From Cephalotus follicularis (Eukaryota > Streptophyta > Magnoliopsida > Oxalidales > Cephalotaceae): a stretch of DNA of 64,000 nucleotides. Below the pieces are notes generated by a model. The model saw nothing but the letters and a program-made list of their open reading frames with translations, searched no databases and was not told the DNA's origin. Each line of letters begins with the position of its first letter. Positions within the stretch are counted from its first letter, which is position 1. This document shows positions 39,457 to 50,537 of this stretch, piece by piece. The stretch covers positions 270,415 through 334,414 of the forward strand of contig BDDD01000027.1 of assembly GCA_001972305.1 (NCBI GenBank). The letters are read 5' to 3'. The translations under genes were made by a program, and so were the position numbers.

Positions 39457-40081
39457 ATGGACTTAATTAATCATCCTTAATTATGCCCCCACTTGTATAA
39501 TCAGTTTGTTGTATCTTTGCATTCAAAGATGATAGTATAAGGTTCAGTCATGATTGTATTTAGGAATAATTGTATAAAAAAACTAACCATTTGATTGGTT
39601 TTTTGCTCTGTACTTGATAGTTAATAGTTTAGCTTTTCATGATTTAAAGCATGGAGAAGTTAATTTCAGTTCAACATGGTAATTGAGTGTAAGTAGAAAG
39701 GATGTCCAGAATGATTTGTATGGTAATTTTGGTCAATACAATTGGGTGATTAGGTATATATATATATATGCTCTATGATGTGTTAACAATATTATTTTGA
39801 TTATAATTTCAATGTATTTATGCTGCTAATGTGAAACAACAGGCCCATATATATGTCATAAGTAACTAATACACTTAACTTTTGTGTAGAGGAAGTTAGA
39901 GGAGAAAAGATTAAGAGCCTTAGAAAAGATGGAGAATGATATTGCAAAAGCACACAGAAAGGCAGAGGAGAGGAGAGCATCAGCTGAGGCCAAGAGAGGA
40001 ACAAAAGTGGCTAGAGTGCTTGAAATAGCCAATTTGATGAGAGCTGTTGGTAGACCTCCTGTTAAAAGGTCCTTCTTTTAA
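38711..40081 (+). CDS. REM4: Remorin family protein, group 4
   Basis: Two exons, 38711-39358 and 39890-40081, join in frame to 279 aa. The N-terminal ~160 residues are disordered: a His/Asp run (DHHHHDHDEDEH), Ser-rich stretches, SENFTTISREFNALV, and an Asn homopolymer encoded by (AAC)n. The C-terminal remorin domain starts near VKKEEVEAKISAWQNAK and includes INNRFKREDAVINGWEGEQV, a Lys/Glu/Arg coiled coil (RRASAEAKRGTKVARVLE) and the terminus GRPPVKRSFF. Remorins are plant plasma-membrane scaffold proteins that organise nanodomains. The conserved MLTL start, the EFNALV segment and the C-terminus match Arabidopsis REM4.1/REM4.2 (At3g57540/At2g41870). The domain is complete and the intron lies at the usual place inside it. 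Confidence 0.92.
39011..39054 (+). repeat. (AAC)n trinucleotide repeat coding for poly-Asn in remorin
   Basis: About eleven consecutive AAC codons near 39019-39052 encode an Asn run in the disordered N-terminal region. The tract is nearly pure, so it is likely to vary in length between individuals. Confidence 0.9.
39417..39455 (+). repeat. (TC)n microsatellite in the remorin intron
   Basis: An almost perfect CT/TC dinucleotide run of about 38 bp, starting some 60 bp after the donor at 39359. Confidence 0.95.
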
Positions 40082-42240
40082 GCCTCACTATACCACATAT
40101 ATATATATATTCCACATTCTAAAAACATTTCAATCCAAAAAACAAAAAAAGAGTGCACAAAATAATTGCCCTACATTGTAAGGGTTCCTTCACATTTTGA
40201 ACCATGAGGTACCTTATTTGAAATGGAGTTTTGGGTATTTATAAAAATATAAGCTTTCATGAGTGGGTTTGACTGTTTGAATTTTGAGTTGGATATGTTG
40301 GTTATGGTATTGGAACAAACTTTTTTCTTTTTTGTGTTGTACAGTTATTATTGGCTTCTTGCTCCTTTTCCTTTATAGCTAGGATGCAGGTGCTTTATGT
40401 CACATCTACATGTTAAAGCATAACTTAAAACATATAGTTTGGTGTATCTGCTTCCTAATGGCATGGAATAATTCTAGGTATTTCCTTGATATTATAATAA
40501 GATGTTCATGCTGTTCTCTGTTTAGTATGTTCATCTACATCAAAATATTTTATTACAATTTGTGAAAACAACTAATAGCATAGAGGCAACATTCAATTAG
40601 TTTTCTTAAAAATTCAGAGATTTTTTCCACCTAGTTATAAGTACTATACTGAAACAGAATGTATGAAGTGTTAACCCGCCAGAGATAATTAAGTTATATA
40701 TATATTTTTTATTCCATGGATGATAGATTATACAATAAGATACTTTTCTTCTTTCGAAATCTTTCTAGTTCCTAGATGTAAAGGATAATTCTTATAACCA
40801 ATGGAAAGTAAAATCTGTTGTGTCAACTACCATAGTCTTTATCATTTAGCTTAAGTCACATAAAAAATGAATAACCAATTGTCATTACCAAGATCTTTAT
40901 TATTTAGATCAAACTAGTTTGAACGTTTTAAACTAGGTTCATTGAGTACACAATATGATCCGACATTGTTCATGTAAAGTATGGAGCCCATAAGGATCAG
41001 GTCCAAACTGCATATATAATTGCATGATTGCATCTTTGAAGTAGTAGCCACCATTCACCAATAATTTTGACAGTGATGGCCAATCAAGGGAAAGGGTTAA
41101 CAGCACTAAGTACAATATAACCAATAGTTACTGTTTATTATGCTCGAAGGATCGTTCAAAAAAAGAAAAGTTGTACGTTCAACGTTATTCTAAAAAGATA
41201 TTCAATTAATAAGTGCAAAAAAGGATATTGGTATCTCCAGGCATTTTCCTTCCAATCTCACATTCCAAAAAATATTATGACTTAATTTTACAATAATTAA
41301 AAGTCATAAGTCTGTGTACCACATTATAAGGCCAAAGGTGAACCCCCAAAGGAAAAAAGATAATTGCATGTTAAATCTTCATTGCAGTCTCATTGAACAA
41401 TAGAAAACCATCTAAAGGGACTTGATTCAATTAGTTGATACCTTGACAAGTATGAAAATACTTCTCTTAATTAAAAAAATGTCACCTGTAATTGAAGCAT
41501 ACTATCACAGTATCTAACTATCCTGAAGTTGGGTTGCAATTAAGAAAAAGTGCCAAAAGAAAACAAATGGATCCCACAGATGAGACATTACAGTCTTTAT
41601 CTTGAATGATGATAATGCATGATTTTCTAGCAATATAAATTAACAAAATAATTTGTATTAAAAAAGATGTTGTACATTTTTTCTGTCTATAATTAAGTGG
41701 ATCATGCAACCAAATTATAGGTAAGTGCTTGATCATAATATTAATGTTCCATTTGTTTTGACAATATATGTAAAAGTGCAGGCTTTTTAATCATAAAAGC
41801 AACTTTTTCCTGAAAAAATTTCTCTATTGAAAGGAAAAAGAAAAGGCAAATAAGAATTACATTGTTCCCTTTTCTTTCCTTTTTATATGGCAGAATACAA
41901 TAGAGAGAATACTGGGAAGATGTAGGAGTAGGTGACATCTCTGCAGTGCTAGAGGGGCAGACCTCCAAACTAATGGTATTTAAGGGCACAAATCAGTGAC
42001 CATCAATTCTTGTCTTTTGGTGCCAACTGATATATTTCATTAATGTGTACTAGCTAGATATCTGTAGATCTTACTATATTCTATAGAGTGACCAGGAAGT
42101 ATTCTATAGAGTGACCAGTGACCCACAATAAGGGACATATGATGGAGGACTAGCACATTGAAGAAAAGGAAGTATTCGAAGCTGGTATACCATCATTAAT
42201 TAATTGCTCAAAACCTGCTTCTACTAGCAATTCTAAAAGA
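40082..42240. other. Intergenic downstream of remorin
   Basis: The first few hundred bases should include the remorin 3' UTR. No other coding signal is seen. A short tandem duplication (ATTCTATAGAGTGACCAG twice, about 42078-42119) lies near the right end, next to the decayed PPR fragment. Confidence 0.5.
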
Positions 42241-42244
42241 GGTT

Positions 42245-42900
42245 TCTTGCTGGCAAAGTCCAGCCTCTTATTATCCACTAGTTCTACTGCTCGATGTGCA
42301 TCGTTTCCTACTTCTTAAGGTACTGTAGTAACAAGTCCAACTGCAGATTGCTGCACTTAATTAGTGGGCTAATTCCATATTTTAGCCCCATCCCATTGGA
42401 CAACAAACATATCCCTTCTTCATATAAACCAGAGTAGGCACAAGCTTGAAGATTGTCAAATCCTGTTTTGATGCATTAAGCATGAAGACTTTTTCCTCTA
42501 ACTGAGCAAGCTTGATAAGCATATAAACTAAAGTCACCGCATCTAAAACATAACCATGGAATCGTCTCCATTTGATTCCATGAATCCAACAAGAATTGCA
42601 TTGAAAGAAGCAGTTACTTTTACATGATAAACCATCAAAACTTTTCTTGGGGACTCTTGGTTCTCACATTTGGCATATAAATCAACCAAAGCAGTATCAA
42701 TATATATTGACTTCGTGTAGATATCACAAAGCTATGGAGTTGATACGCCCCCAGTTCCAAGAATTTACACTCCGAGCAGCCATCAAGAACAGTAGCTAGC
42801 AACCTAGAATCAGAGTAAACACCATCGTCCCCAGCAATGGCTTTTTCACCATTGCCGCTCTCACATAGTCTGATATAAGTGCGGTCCAAATTTCCTTGTT
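42245..42900 (-). pseudogene. Decayed PPR-gene fragment
   Basis: Read on the minus strand, this stretch shows broken PPR-like segments in more than one frame. About 42780-42830 gives LDGCSECKFLELGA, and 42650-42720 gives YIDTALVDLYAKC followed by a degenerate 'KVTASFNAILVGF', which fits the VDLYAKCG...SWNAMI pattern of PLS-type repeats. The frames are interrupted by shifts and stops, and no start or DYW end is visible. This is probably an old PPR pseudogene unrelated to the intact gene at 476-2329. Confidence 0.5.
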
Positions 42901-43284
42901 CAAGCTTATGGTAATGGACTAATGGTAGTCATTTCATTTGATGGTGTAGGTTTGTGAATTGAAGGAGTTGCCAAATAGGAAACAAAACACAGGACCAAAT
43001 TAGTTATTTGTCAGTACACAAATGATGTATTACAAGCGCTTCAAATTCACTTTTGATTTCAAAAGTACAGATTTCATTTTGAGCAGTTTTACTTAAGGAT
43101 TTATGTCCCATTCCCCCATCTGAAAAATCTTAGGAAGCTACTTATGTCTTACAACTAGTAGCACCTCAAATGAATATGAATAGGAAAATTGTTAGCATAT
43201 TTGGACTTCAAAAAACATTCAAAAAAAAAAAAAACAGTCACAGCAAGGGCGCTTATTGTCCTAACCATGCTCTCGCCACATTTA

Positions 43285-43460
43285 CCCTAACCTACCAGGC
43301 CCTTTCTTTTTTCCTTCTTTCTTCTTACACTCTTTTTTTTCTCTCTCATCGCCGCACTCCCTCTCTTTCTCCTTTCTCCTTTCTCCTTTCCGCCGGTCTC
43401 CCTTTCTTTCTTTCTTCTCCAAGCTCCAGCCAACCTCCAAGCTTCGATTTCAGGTATTGA
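43285..43460 (+). other. Pyrimidine-rich tract resembling a plant 5' UTR
   Basis: A CT-rich stretch contains tandem TCTCCTT units (43372-43390) and CTTTCTTTCTTT, followed by AAGCTTCGATTTCAGGTATTG with a donor-like GTATTG. It resembles a plant leader exon with a first intron, but no coding sequence follows; an (AT)n tract comes next at 43493-43513. It may be a captured leader or plain low-complexity sequence. Confidence 0.3.
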
Positions 43461-43959
43461 TTTCTTCCATCCAACCTCCATTTTTTTTGGTTATATATAT
43501 ATATATATATATAAATTGGTCATACGAAACAATGGTAGAAATGATAAACTACTATGGACTCTAGTGTCTATACATTTGAATTACAACAGTATCTACAAGT
43601 TTTTCGTAGTCTCGATCATAAGACTTAGAGAGAAAGAGTTCCAATTTGGTGTACTTATGAGATTCAATCACTCTTGTATTGCCTCTTATATTAGCCAACC
43701 CAAGATTGTTATTAATATGCTTGGTCTTGTATGAAAAAACCGTCCTTGATTAGGTAAGCTTTGGTCTGTATTTGTATAAGGGCTAAATATATAATATGAG
43801 TAATATTTCATATGTTAAAGAGGTCATCTATGTTTCATATATTCGAAAAAAATTTCATTCTCGTAAACATGATGTTGGGTTGGACATTATGTCTTGACAT
43901 TGTTTTAAGAGTTATGCTTAAACATTTTTCGTAACAAAGGCTATTATGGACCCTCCGAT

Positions 43960-44440
43960 GAACCTTTATAGCTCTCTAATCGTTGCTCACAAATTCATGT
44001 CACAATCGACATCTCCAAGTTTCAAGTGTTCTATGCGCCCAACGTTTCCAACTATCGTAGTTACAATGGGTGAGTTATTGTGATAAAAACAAAACTCATG
44101 GATGTTTATATCCTTCCTGATTATGAAGAAGAAGATAATGATGATTTGGGTATGGATTTGACATTGCAAGAAGATGTCGACAGTAGGCCACTACGATCAT
44201 TTGCAGTTGATGTAAGTCTTAAAAGTGATCATTCCCTTCAAGGAGATGGGGAATGGAAGGAGGTAGTATTGCCTCCAAATGTTGGAATAAGGGATCTCAG
44301 GTCAGACCATGACAACACGGATGATGAGGAAGATGAATGAGAAGAGGAGGATTCTAACACTGGTATGGAGGACAAAGTGATTGAATATGATTCCAATAGT
44401 CAAGACGACATGGATATTGATAACATAGATTAAACTGTAA
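43960..44440 (+). pseudogene. TNP2-like transposase C-terminal relic (DUF4216-type)
   Basis: The frame from about 44072 reads VIVIKTKLMDVYILPDYEEE and continues as an acidic tail to stops near 44338 and 44431. In CACTA TNP2 proteins the DUF4216 region ends in a 'WHVVIKTKPRDLYDLP' type motif followed by an acidic tail, which fits closely. Sequence just upstream is frameshifted. This is what is left of the main transposase. Confidence 0.6.
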
Positions 44441-44586
44441 GTTAATAGTGTAGTGTATGTAGTAAAGGATGTTTGCAATAGTATTCTTAATCTTCTAATT
44501 TTACATGACATTATAATTTGATAATATATAATAGAACAACTGTATAGAATTTGTATTGATTTTAAATATGGTGAGTTCTTGCAGAG

Positions 44587-46175
44587 ATGTCACGTAAGGT
44601 GACACGTTCCTCTATTGCTAGAGCTTCCACACTACAACTTCTGGTTCTACGCGTCCCAAGTTGGACGACATGGAGTTAGACACATGAGAGCAAGATACCG
44701 ATGTTCCTAGTGCTAGTAAGGAAATTTATTATGTCATAATATTTTACCTTAAATTGTTTTTCGTATTATCGAAACCATTTTGTTATACATATTTACAGTC
44801 AAACGTAACAATGTTTTTGAATCAGGCTCTTATCAGTGATGAATTAGGGGAGCTAGTAAGGGGGCGGACTTGCTGCCGTAGGGGGCGGAGGATTCTAAGT
44901 TTGTTCGTCATATCAATGCCAATGGTTAATTAACAAGTAATTTCAGTACATTTTTTTAAGACTAACCTATAATGTTGGTGCTAATATTTGTTTAATTGCA
45001 GCTGTTTTGTGGACATGGATGTCAAGAACACGATAACGGTCCTCATCAAGGCCAGAATACTGCACCCTTTGACCATGTGGAGCCAGTGGCCTGATTCAGA
45101 AAATGAACTTCTGTGGGAGAAGCTACTAGTGAGTAAAACCGTTTCAGTTAACAATTAATATTATTCAAGTTATTTTTATTTTCGTTGTTACTTGATGTTG
45201 ATATTTTGTAGGAGTACTTCCACTTTCTGTCATCTGATGCACACAACAGACCTGCATTTCACAGTTACGTGTAGAAGAATTACCCAAAAAGGATGTGTAA
45301 ATTTTTAAATAAGTCGATGACCAATACTGGTGTGCATCAGATGAGTCTTGAGTGCAAGCTGTATCGCCCAACAGAGATACCAGAGTAAGTGTGGGATCAG
45401 ATGGTGGACATCTGGAAGTCAGAGGATTACAAAATAAAGCAAGAACAAATTGCAGCAATAGGGCAAGCGAATCCTAGCTACACGATGGAGACACAACATC
45501 ATATTAGGGTAAGTAATAAACTTAATTTGTAATTATGGTGATTAATGTTTTATATGTTATTATTGGTCAACACTTTTTGTGTTTCAAACTTATTCGAAAT
45601 AATATTTGGCTTGCAGGAGGTCAAGAAGAAAATGATTGGGGATGTATACTTCAACACCCATCGGAAGGTGAAGGAGAACACTCTTCCACCTCCTATTGTA
45701 GTGGAGAGGATGGTGAGTCACAAACTATAATGAATATGTCAATTACCATTTATATGTCAATTACTTAACTGATTTAAACTTATATTTTTTGTAGGAAGGC
45801 TGCTGGTGGGTCAGATACTTTGGAGGGGCTCGATAGTACGGGTAGGCTGGCTTCATTCGATGTCGTGGCATGGACAGAGGTGACCGGAGGTACGCGGAAG
45901 GGCAAGATCCGTGGCTTGGGGAACTACATGACTTCCACTAAGATGCTACCACAAGCACTTTATACTCCATTAGCAATGGGCAGTCAAAGTCACCCATTCT
46001 CTTCACAGCCACTATATGTTGGCCCTGCGACATACTCCGGCTATCCCGAGGAGGTTACAGAGCTTAGACAGTAGATGACTCAGATTGCGGCTCAAATGAC
46101 TCAGCTGACTCCGATGATGGCCGCTGAGATGACGTCGCAGTCGGGATGATCTAGATTTGACCAAAGTACGCCGCA
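44587..46175 (+). pseudogene. PTTA/En-Spm (Transposase_24-like) second transposon gene, broken
   Basis: An ATG at 44587 after an AG acceptor opens MSRKVTRSSIARAS, like the Arg/Ser-rich start of PTTA proteins, and is then broken. Exon-like blocks follow: 45001-45129 (LTMWSQWPDSENELLWEKLL then GTGAGT), 45211-45510 (KNYPKRMCKFLNK and VWDQMVDIWKSEDYK, with two in-frame stops), 45617-45711 (EVKKKMIGDVYFNTHRKVKE) and 45797-46073 (AWTEVTGGTRKGKIRGLGNY). The 'WEKLL...VWDQMVDIWKS...G..KGKI.GLG' succession is characteristic of the PTTA family. Stops and shifts show it is dead. Confidence 0.65.
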
Positions 46176-46489
46176 GAACCGATACCACTCCTAGTCATCT
46201 AAGGACTAGGACCATAACGATTCTCAATCATAGTTTGGTTGATTTTGTTCATTTTTACACACTTTATAGCTTTTATTTGTAAACTTATTACACTTTTTAC
46301 AAGTATGATATAAAGTGTAGTTGTATTGTTTTGTTACTTAATTGTGAATGAAAAGTTTGATTGAGTATTTATGGATTGAGTCCATAGGACAATTGAAATA
46401 TGAACTGTCATTATGGCTGTTGAATAATAAATTGCAGGTTTTACTTTGATAGGGAATGGATGATGAAACCATCAGTAAAATCTGCAGAA

Positions 46490-46810
46490 TGGCGAGGGCA
46501 TAACGAGGACATCTCCCCTCGTCATGCCCTCGCAATATTGCAGGAATACGACACGGCAAGGGTACGTCGACGAGGGCACCGGTCGCGAGGGGACACTCGA
46601 GCCACCAAGTGCCTGCGAGGGTTGGTACCCTCCACACCCTTGCAGGTGGCGAGGGCATTCTTTGGCGAGGGCAGGTCACCCCGCAGAGCCCTCGCTGTAC
46701 TCTCGCGGCGTTGATGGCAAGAAGGGCAACGATGAGGATTATTTCCCCTCGCTATGCCCTCGCGGCAGTTGGGTCAACGACGAGGGCTTGACGAGGGAGA
46801 GTGCTCTCGC
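46490..46810. repeat. Subterminal GCGAGGGC/GCCCTCGC motif array
   Basis: About a dozen copies of the octamer or its near variants lie within 320 bp: forward at 46492, 46571, 46585, 46615, 46649, 46665, 46781 and 46792; reverse at 46526, 46688, 46746 and 46756. The block is strongly GC-rich in an AT-rich background. In CACTA elements such arrays are TNPA-type protein binding sites next to the terminus, and the position here, just inside the probable 3' end, fits that. Confidence 0.75.
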
Positions 46811-47025
46811 CGTTGCCAGCTTTTATTTTTTTTGTTTTTTTTTTGTACTAGTAGTATAATGAGTTTTCCAACATACATAAGAGAGCATCACTCGTTGGGG
46901 TCCCTACTTCTTAGACTGACAGAGATGAAATGAGGTATTTAGGTAGGTGTAATACAAATTCCTCAATTTTTGACGTAAAAGGTCCAGTGAGCTTTGTTCT
47001 TTTACAATCTCTCAAAAGTCAGATC

Positions 47026-47073
47026 ATGATCTCTGTCTGTCCGCAACCATTGATCTCTGTCTGTCCGCAACCA
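47026..47073. repeat. 24-bp tandem duplication
   Basis: Two adjacent copies contain GATCTCTGTCTGTCCGCAAC. They lie just outside the CACTA 3' end and 450 bp from the kinase stop. Confidence 0.9.
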
Positions 47074-47523
47074 TTTTATTCACATTCTCAAGTATCAAAA
47101 AAAGGTTTGAAACAAAATGGAGAGAGTGAAGGGAAAAAGCAGCAAAAGTAATGCCAAAGAATCTTGGAGATTCATTCTATTGTTATTTGACATAGTTTTT
47201 TAAGCAACTCTCAGAAACAAAATGGAGACTACGCTTCCAATCAAATGCTTGCATATAGATATAGATGGATTGCTACTTGATTTCTAATAAACTTAGAGCA
47301 TGCAATGGAATAATTTATAAGAAAATTTTCAATGCAAGTATTAAGAAATATATAGGACTGTTCCATAAAATTTAATTATTTTACAGCTTACTTATGGCTT
47401 AATTAATGCTGAAAAACTAAAGCACAACACTAACGAATCGTTTACAGGACATATTTATTGACTAACACAAAACATGAAATTTTTTGCACTTAAAGTACAT
47501 GACAAACACAAACCCTTAATCAT

Positions 47524-48626
47524 CTAAAACATAAAGGGAGTAGAAATAGTCTCTTTTGATTCAGCTGCATGTGGTCGCCGTATTATCCTCCTCGCCAGCT
47601 CACTTTCACTGACTTTGACATGGAAGAAAGGATGCTGAAGGGCCTCTGCAGCAGTTGGCCGTTTGGCAGGATCCCATGAACACAGTGATGTAATAAGGTT
47701 GATTGCATCTTCATTTGCTAATGGTATCAAGAGAGAGAGAGGGGTACCAGGATGCTGTGGAAATTGGTATTGCATATCCCTAGCAAGATGAAGCCCGTCA
47801 GCCCACGAGTCCTCACTAGGACTGCCAATCACACTGCATATTTTGCTCAACATATCGGCATGATTCTCGCCCAGAAAAAGTGGCCTGCGAGTGAACATCT
47901 CAGCCATAATGGCACACATCGACCACATATCCAACTCTGGACCATATTTCTTTGAACCAAGCAACAGTTCAGGTGGTCGATACCAGCGTGTACCAACATA
48001 ATGTGCGTATGGCTCTATGGAATCAATCTCCCTAGCAAGACCAAAGTCTGCAATCTTGATCACGTCCAGCTTGTTGTTAACCAGCAAGTTTTCTGGTTTC
48101 ATATCACGATGAAAGTAGCCATGTTGGTGTATGTAAGCGAGGCCTTGCAAAATCTGGAACACAACCTCTTGATTTTGCCTACGGAGACGAGATAGTCGGT
48201 GCCATTGAGGAGTTGACTCAGGTTGTATGGCAGGTACTCGAACACCATGCACAACACCTTCAGTTCTTGGGCCATATCTTCGAGTATTACAATCTGGGTT
48301 TCTTGGTATACATGTTTGAGTTGTACAATATGAGGATTACTTCCCAGGTGGATTAACGCCTTGACTTCTCTGTGTTCTCTGGGGTTCAAAGACTCTTGAT
48401 ATGAAAGATATTGCTTTTTAATGGCTACATCCTCAAGAGTTGCTCTCTTCATTGCTTTCCACACGGTCCCAGATCCTCCTCTACCGACTTCATGAACGAA
48501 ATAGTATGGATGCTTTTTTGGCTTCTGCAGACTCCCATGTGATCCTATACTGACTCCATGGTCGAAGTGGTATACATCCATTGCCTCTTCTTGAAAGTGA
48601 AGGCAATGCAAACTACGCTGAAGCAT
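47524..48626 (-). pseudogene. Intronless MHK/RCK-type Ser/Thr kinase copy with one frameshift
   Basis: Two overlapping minus-strand frames together make one kinase domain. The first (ATG at 48626 or 48581) holds the Gly-loop VGRGGSGTVWKA, VAIKK, the alpha-C region REHREVKAL and the hinge VFEYLPYNLSQLL. The second, to the stop at 47524, holds RRQNQEVVFQILQGLAYIH, the catalytic HRDMKPEN, DFGLARE, GTRWYRPPE and SLCSWDPAKRPTA. The frame must change at about 48180-48200. GYFHRDMKPENLLV and the P-Y-x-x-Y-V-x-TRWYR loop point to the plant MHK/MAK-like family, whose known genes have many introns and a long C-terminal tail; here there are no introns and no tail. The family's TEY-like loop motif reads AHY. 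It looks like a retrocopy. A sequencing error at the shift is possible. Confidence 0.65.
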
Positions 48627-48698
48627 GTTTTCGTTGAGAGAAAACTACTGATGAAAACTTGAAGCAAAAAAACTACAAATCGAATAGGGTAGTCATGT

Positions 48699-48706
48699 AT
48701 TTATAG
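48699..48706 (-). promoter_or_regulatory. TATA box upstream of the kinase copy
   Basis: TATAAATA on the minus strand, about 75 bp before the ATG at 48626, which would place the transcription start about 40-45 bp before the ATG. The spacing is ideal for a plant core promoter, so the intronless copy may be transcribed. Confidence 0.5.
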
Positions 48707-48966
48707 AAGTCGTCTTGTGTCAAAAAGTCGTAAGTAACCTTTCTAAATACCAGTAGGAGAATGATTACTATTATTTACTTGGGTTGTGTTAGAATTAAAC
48801 CACAATACATACCCTTCTTCTTTCCTTTTTTGTTATTCTTTTTTTGTTATTCATATATACTTACGTGTTTTTTTTATCTAACAAAAAAATAAATAATTTG
48901 AGCCAATCAATAAAATCTAAACAATTGAGTTCAAACAAACCCAAGCTCAACTACTCGAATAGGCCC

Positions 48967-50537
48967 TAGATATTGTTAAGTTTTCATGAAAAATAAAGAT
49001 AAATGAATGAATAAATAAAATATGGCACTTCTTGTCTTTTTTGGATTAAATTTCTAACTGAAAACTAATTTCTTGTAATAGATTTTGGATGTGATAAGCT
49101 AAAGTCCTTCTTACGTGCTTTCTTGTTAATGGCCCGACTAGCTATTTTTTTTTTATTTTTTTGTGTTTGATTTTATTATCAAATAATTGACTCGTAAGAA
49201 ACCAAATTTATAAATTAATGACACATGTAATTCTTTATCATCAAACACTTGACTCGTGGGAGGCCCATTTTATAAATTGATAATACATGTTATGTCTAAT
49301 TTTTAAACACTTGATACGTAAGAAGTTAATTTCATAAATTGATAACATATGTCATGTCATATTATCAAAACATCAGACTCGTTAACATTTACCTTTCACT
49401 TTAACAACTCTACAATGTTTATTACAGTTTAACGAAATGGTTATCCTTTACATATTTTATTATATTTTATTAAATTCTTTATAATTTATAATCAATAATA
49501 TTTATTTTTATTTATGAATTTTATTATCATTTATTATTTGATTTGATGTTTACTATGCAGTTATCATTTCGCATTTGTTGATATCTCTTATTAAAATCTT
49601 TATAATCTATTACTATTGTTATTATTTAAAAACTTTGTTGTTATTTACTGCTTGATTTGATTTTATTACTATTTTTTCTAACATTTTACTATTCAGAAAA
49701 ATTAAGGAGTTGTTTACAGTAAAAAGTTTTATACATTTTATCATAAATGTTAGGTTTTACCAATTTTTTATATATTTTTTATTGTAAACTTTACCAGTTT
49801 TTTTTTTTTTTTTGTTATGCTTTACATTTTATAATGGGATTGTGTTTTATAGCAATCTTGGTAGTTGTAGTTACGAGAACAGAAGAAATTGAGAGGTCAA
49901 AGGAAGTGAAGAAATTCTAAGCTTCAACTTGTTATTGATAGTTGAAGGTGAACGATGTAACAGAGACGTCACATAAGTAGCATTATGTTGATACAAAGGA
50001 GCTTTTATTACAGAGAATTATAAGTGACAACAACGTAGTTGCAAGTACACAAGCATGATATCATCACTTAACTGAGGACATACACACCATCGCCAATGGG
50101 TAAACTCTAATTTCTTATTACCTAGTCATATTTAGCTCATCATCATGAGCTGGAAGCACTTAAACTCGGATTTCCACCTACCATCTGTACATCTCCTCTT
50201 CCGGTAATGGGAGTGTCAGCCAGTCGCAGCATCATAGCTGAAGTCAGTCTCCGTGTTGCCCACCGTACATTTTAGTGGACGCTGGGAGGAGTAAGCACCA
50301 AACCGCCCACATCCCCTGAATTTTAGGGCAATTGTTGCAGTTGGAGACCGGTTCTCACTGAGAGCAGTGGTTAGCTCTGAGGTGACTTCCCCATCGAATA
50401 CTTCTGGTTTCTTGTAGACAGCCATATGGATCTCAACTTGCTCCACAGCACCACCAGAGTTGAACATGTCAAGCAGTCCTATTGGTGCAATCGATATGTT
50501 GGAAGAGATGTCCTGCACCATGGAAAGACAAATCATT
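48967..50537. repeat. Direct segmental duplication, copy A (partner of 57649-59212)
   Basis: This 1.57-kb stretch matches 57649-59212 in the same orientation almost throughout. It begins at 'TAGAT.TTGTTAAGTTTTCA' and runs through AAATGAATGAATAAATAAAA, the AT-rich 49400-49860 part and the SIP2 3' flank to the last SIP2 exon. It differs by scattered substitutions and small indels. The left boundary is sharp: upstream sequence at 48900-48966 is unlike 57580-57648. Copy B is joined to the intact SIP2 gene, so copy A is the derived one. Confidence 0.85.

Larger units (their letters stand above)
43950..46856 (+). mobile_element. Decayed CACTA (En/Spm) DNA transposon, 3' two-thirds
   Basis: Four parts in CACTA order are visible. 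First, a TNP2-like C-terminal relic (about 43960-44440). Second, a PTTA/Transposase_24-like relic (44587-46170). Third, a GC-rich subterminal array of GCGAGGGC-type motifs in both orientations (46490-46810). Fourth, a terminus TTTTTTTTGTACTAGTA ending at about 46853, one base from the family's ...TAGTG end. The 5' end (CACTA plus subterminal repeats) is not visible; the element appears truncated or eroded there. Frames carry stops and shifts, so it is not autonomous. Orientation follows from the two coding relics and the right-hand terminus. Confidence 0.68.

Noticed and set aside
46338..46859. Overlapping open frames rich in Arg/Pro/Ala
   Set aside because: They arise from the GC-rich CACTA subterminal repeats, which lack stops by composition; no family motifs.
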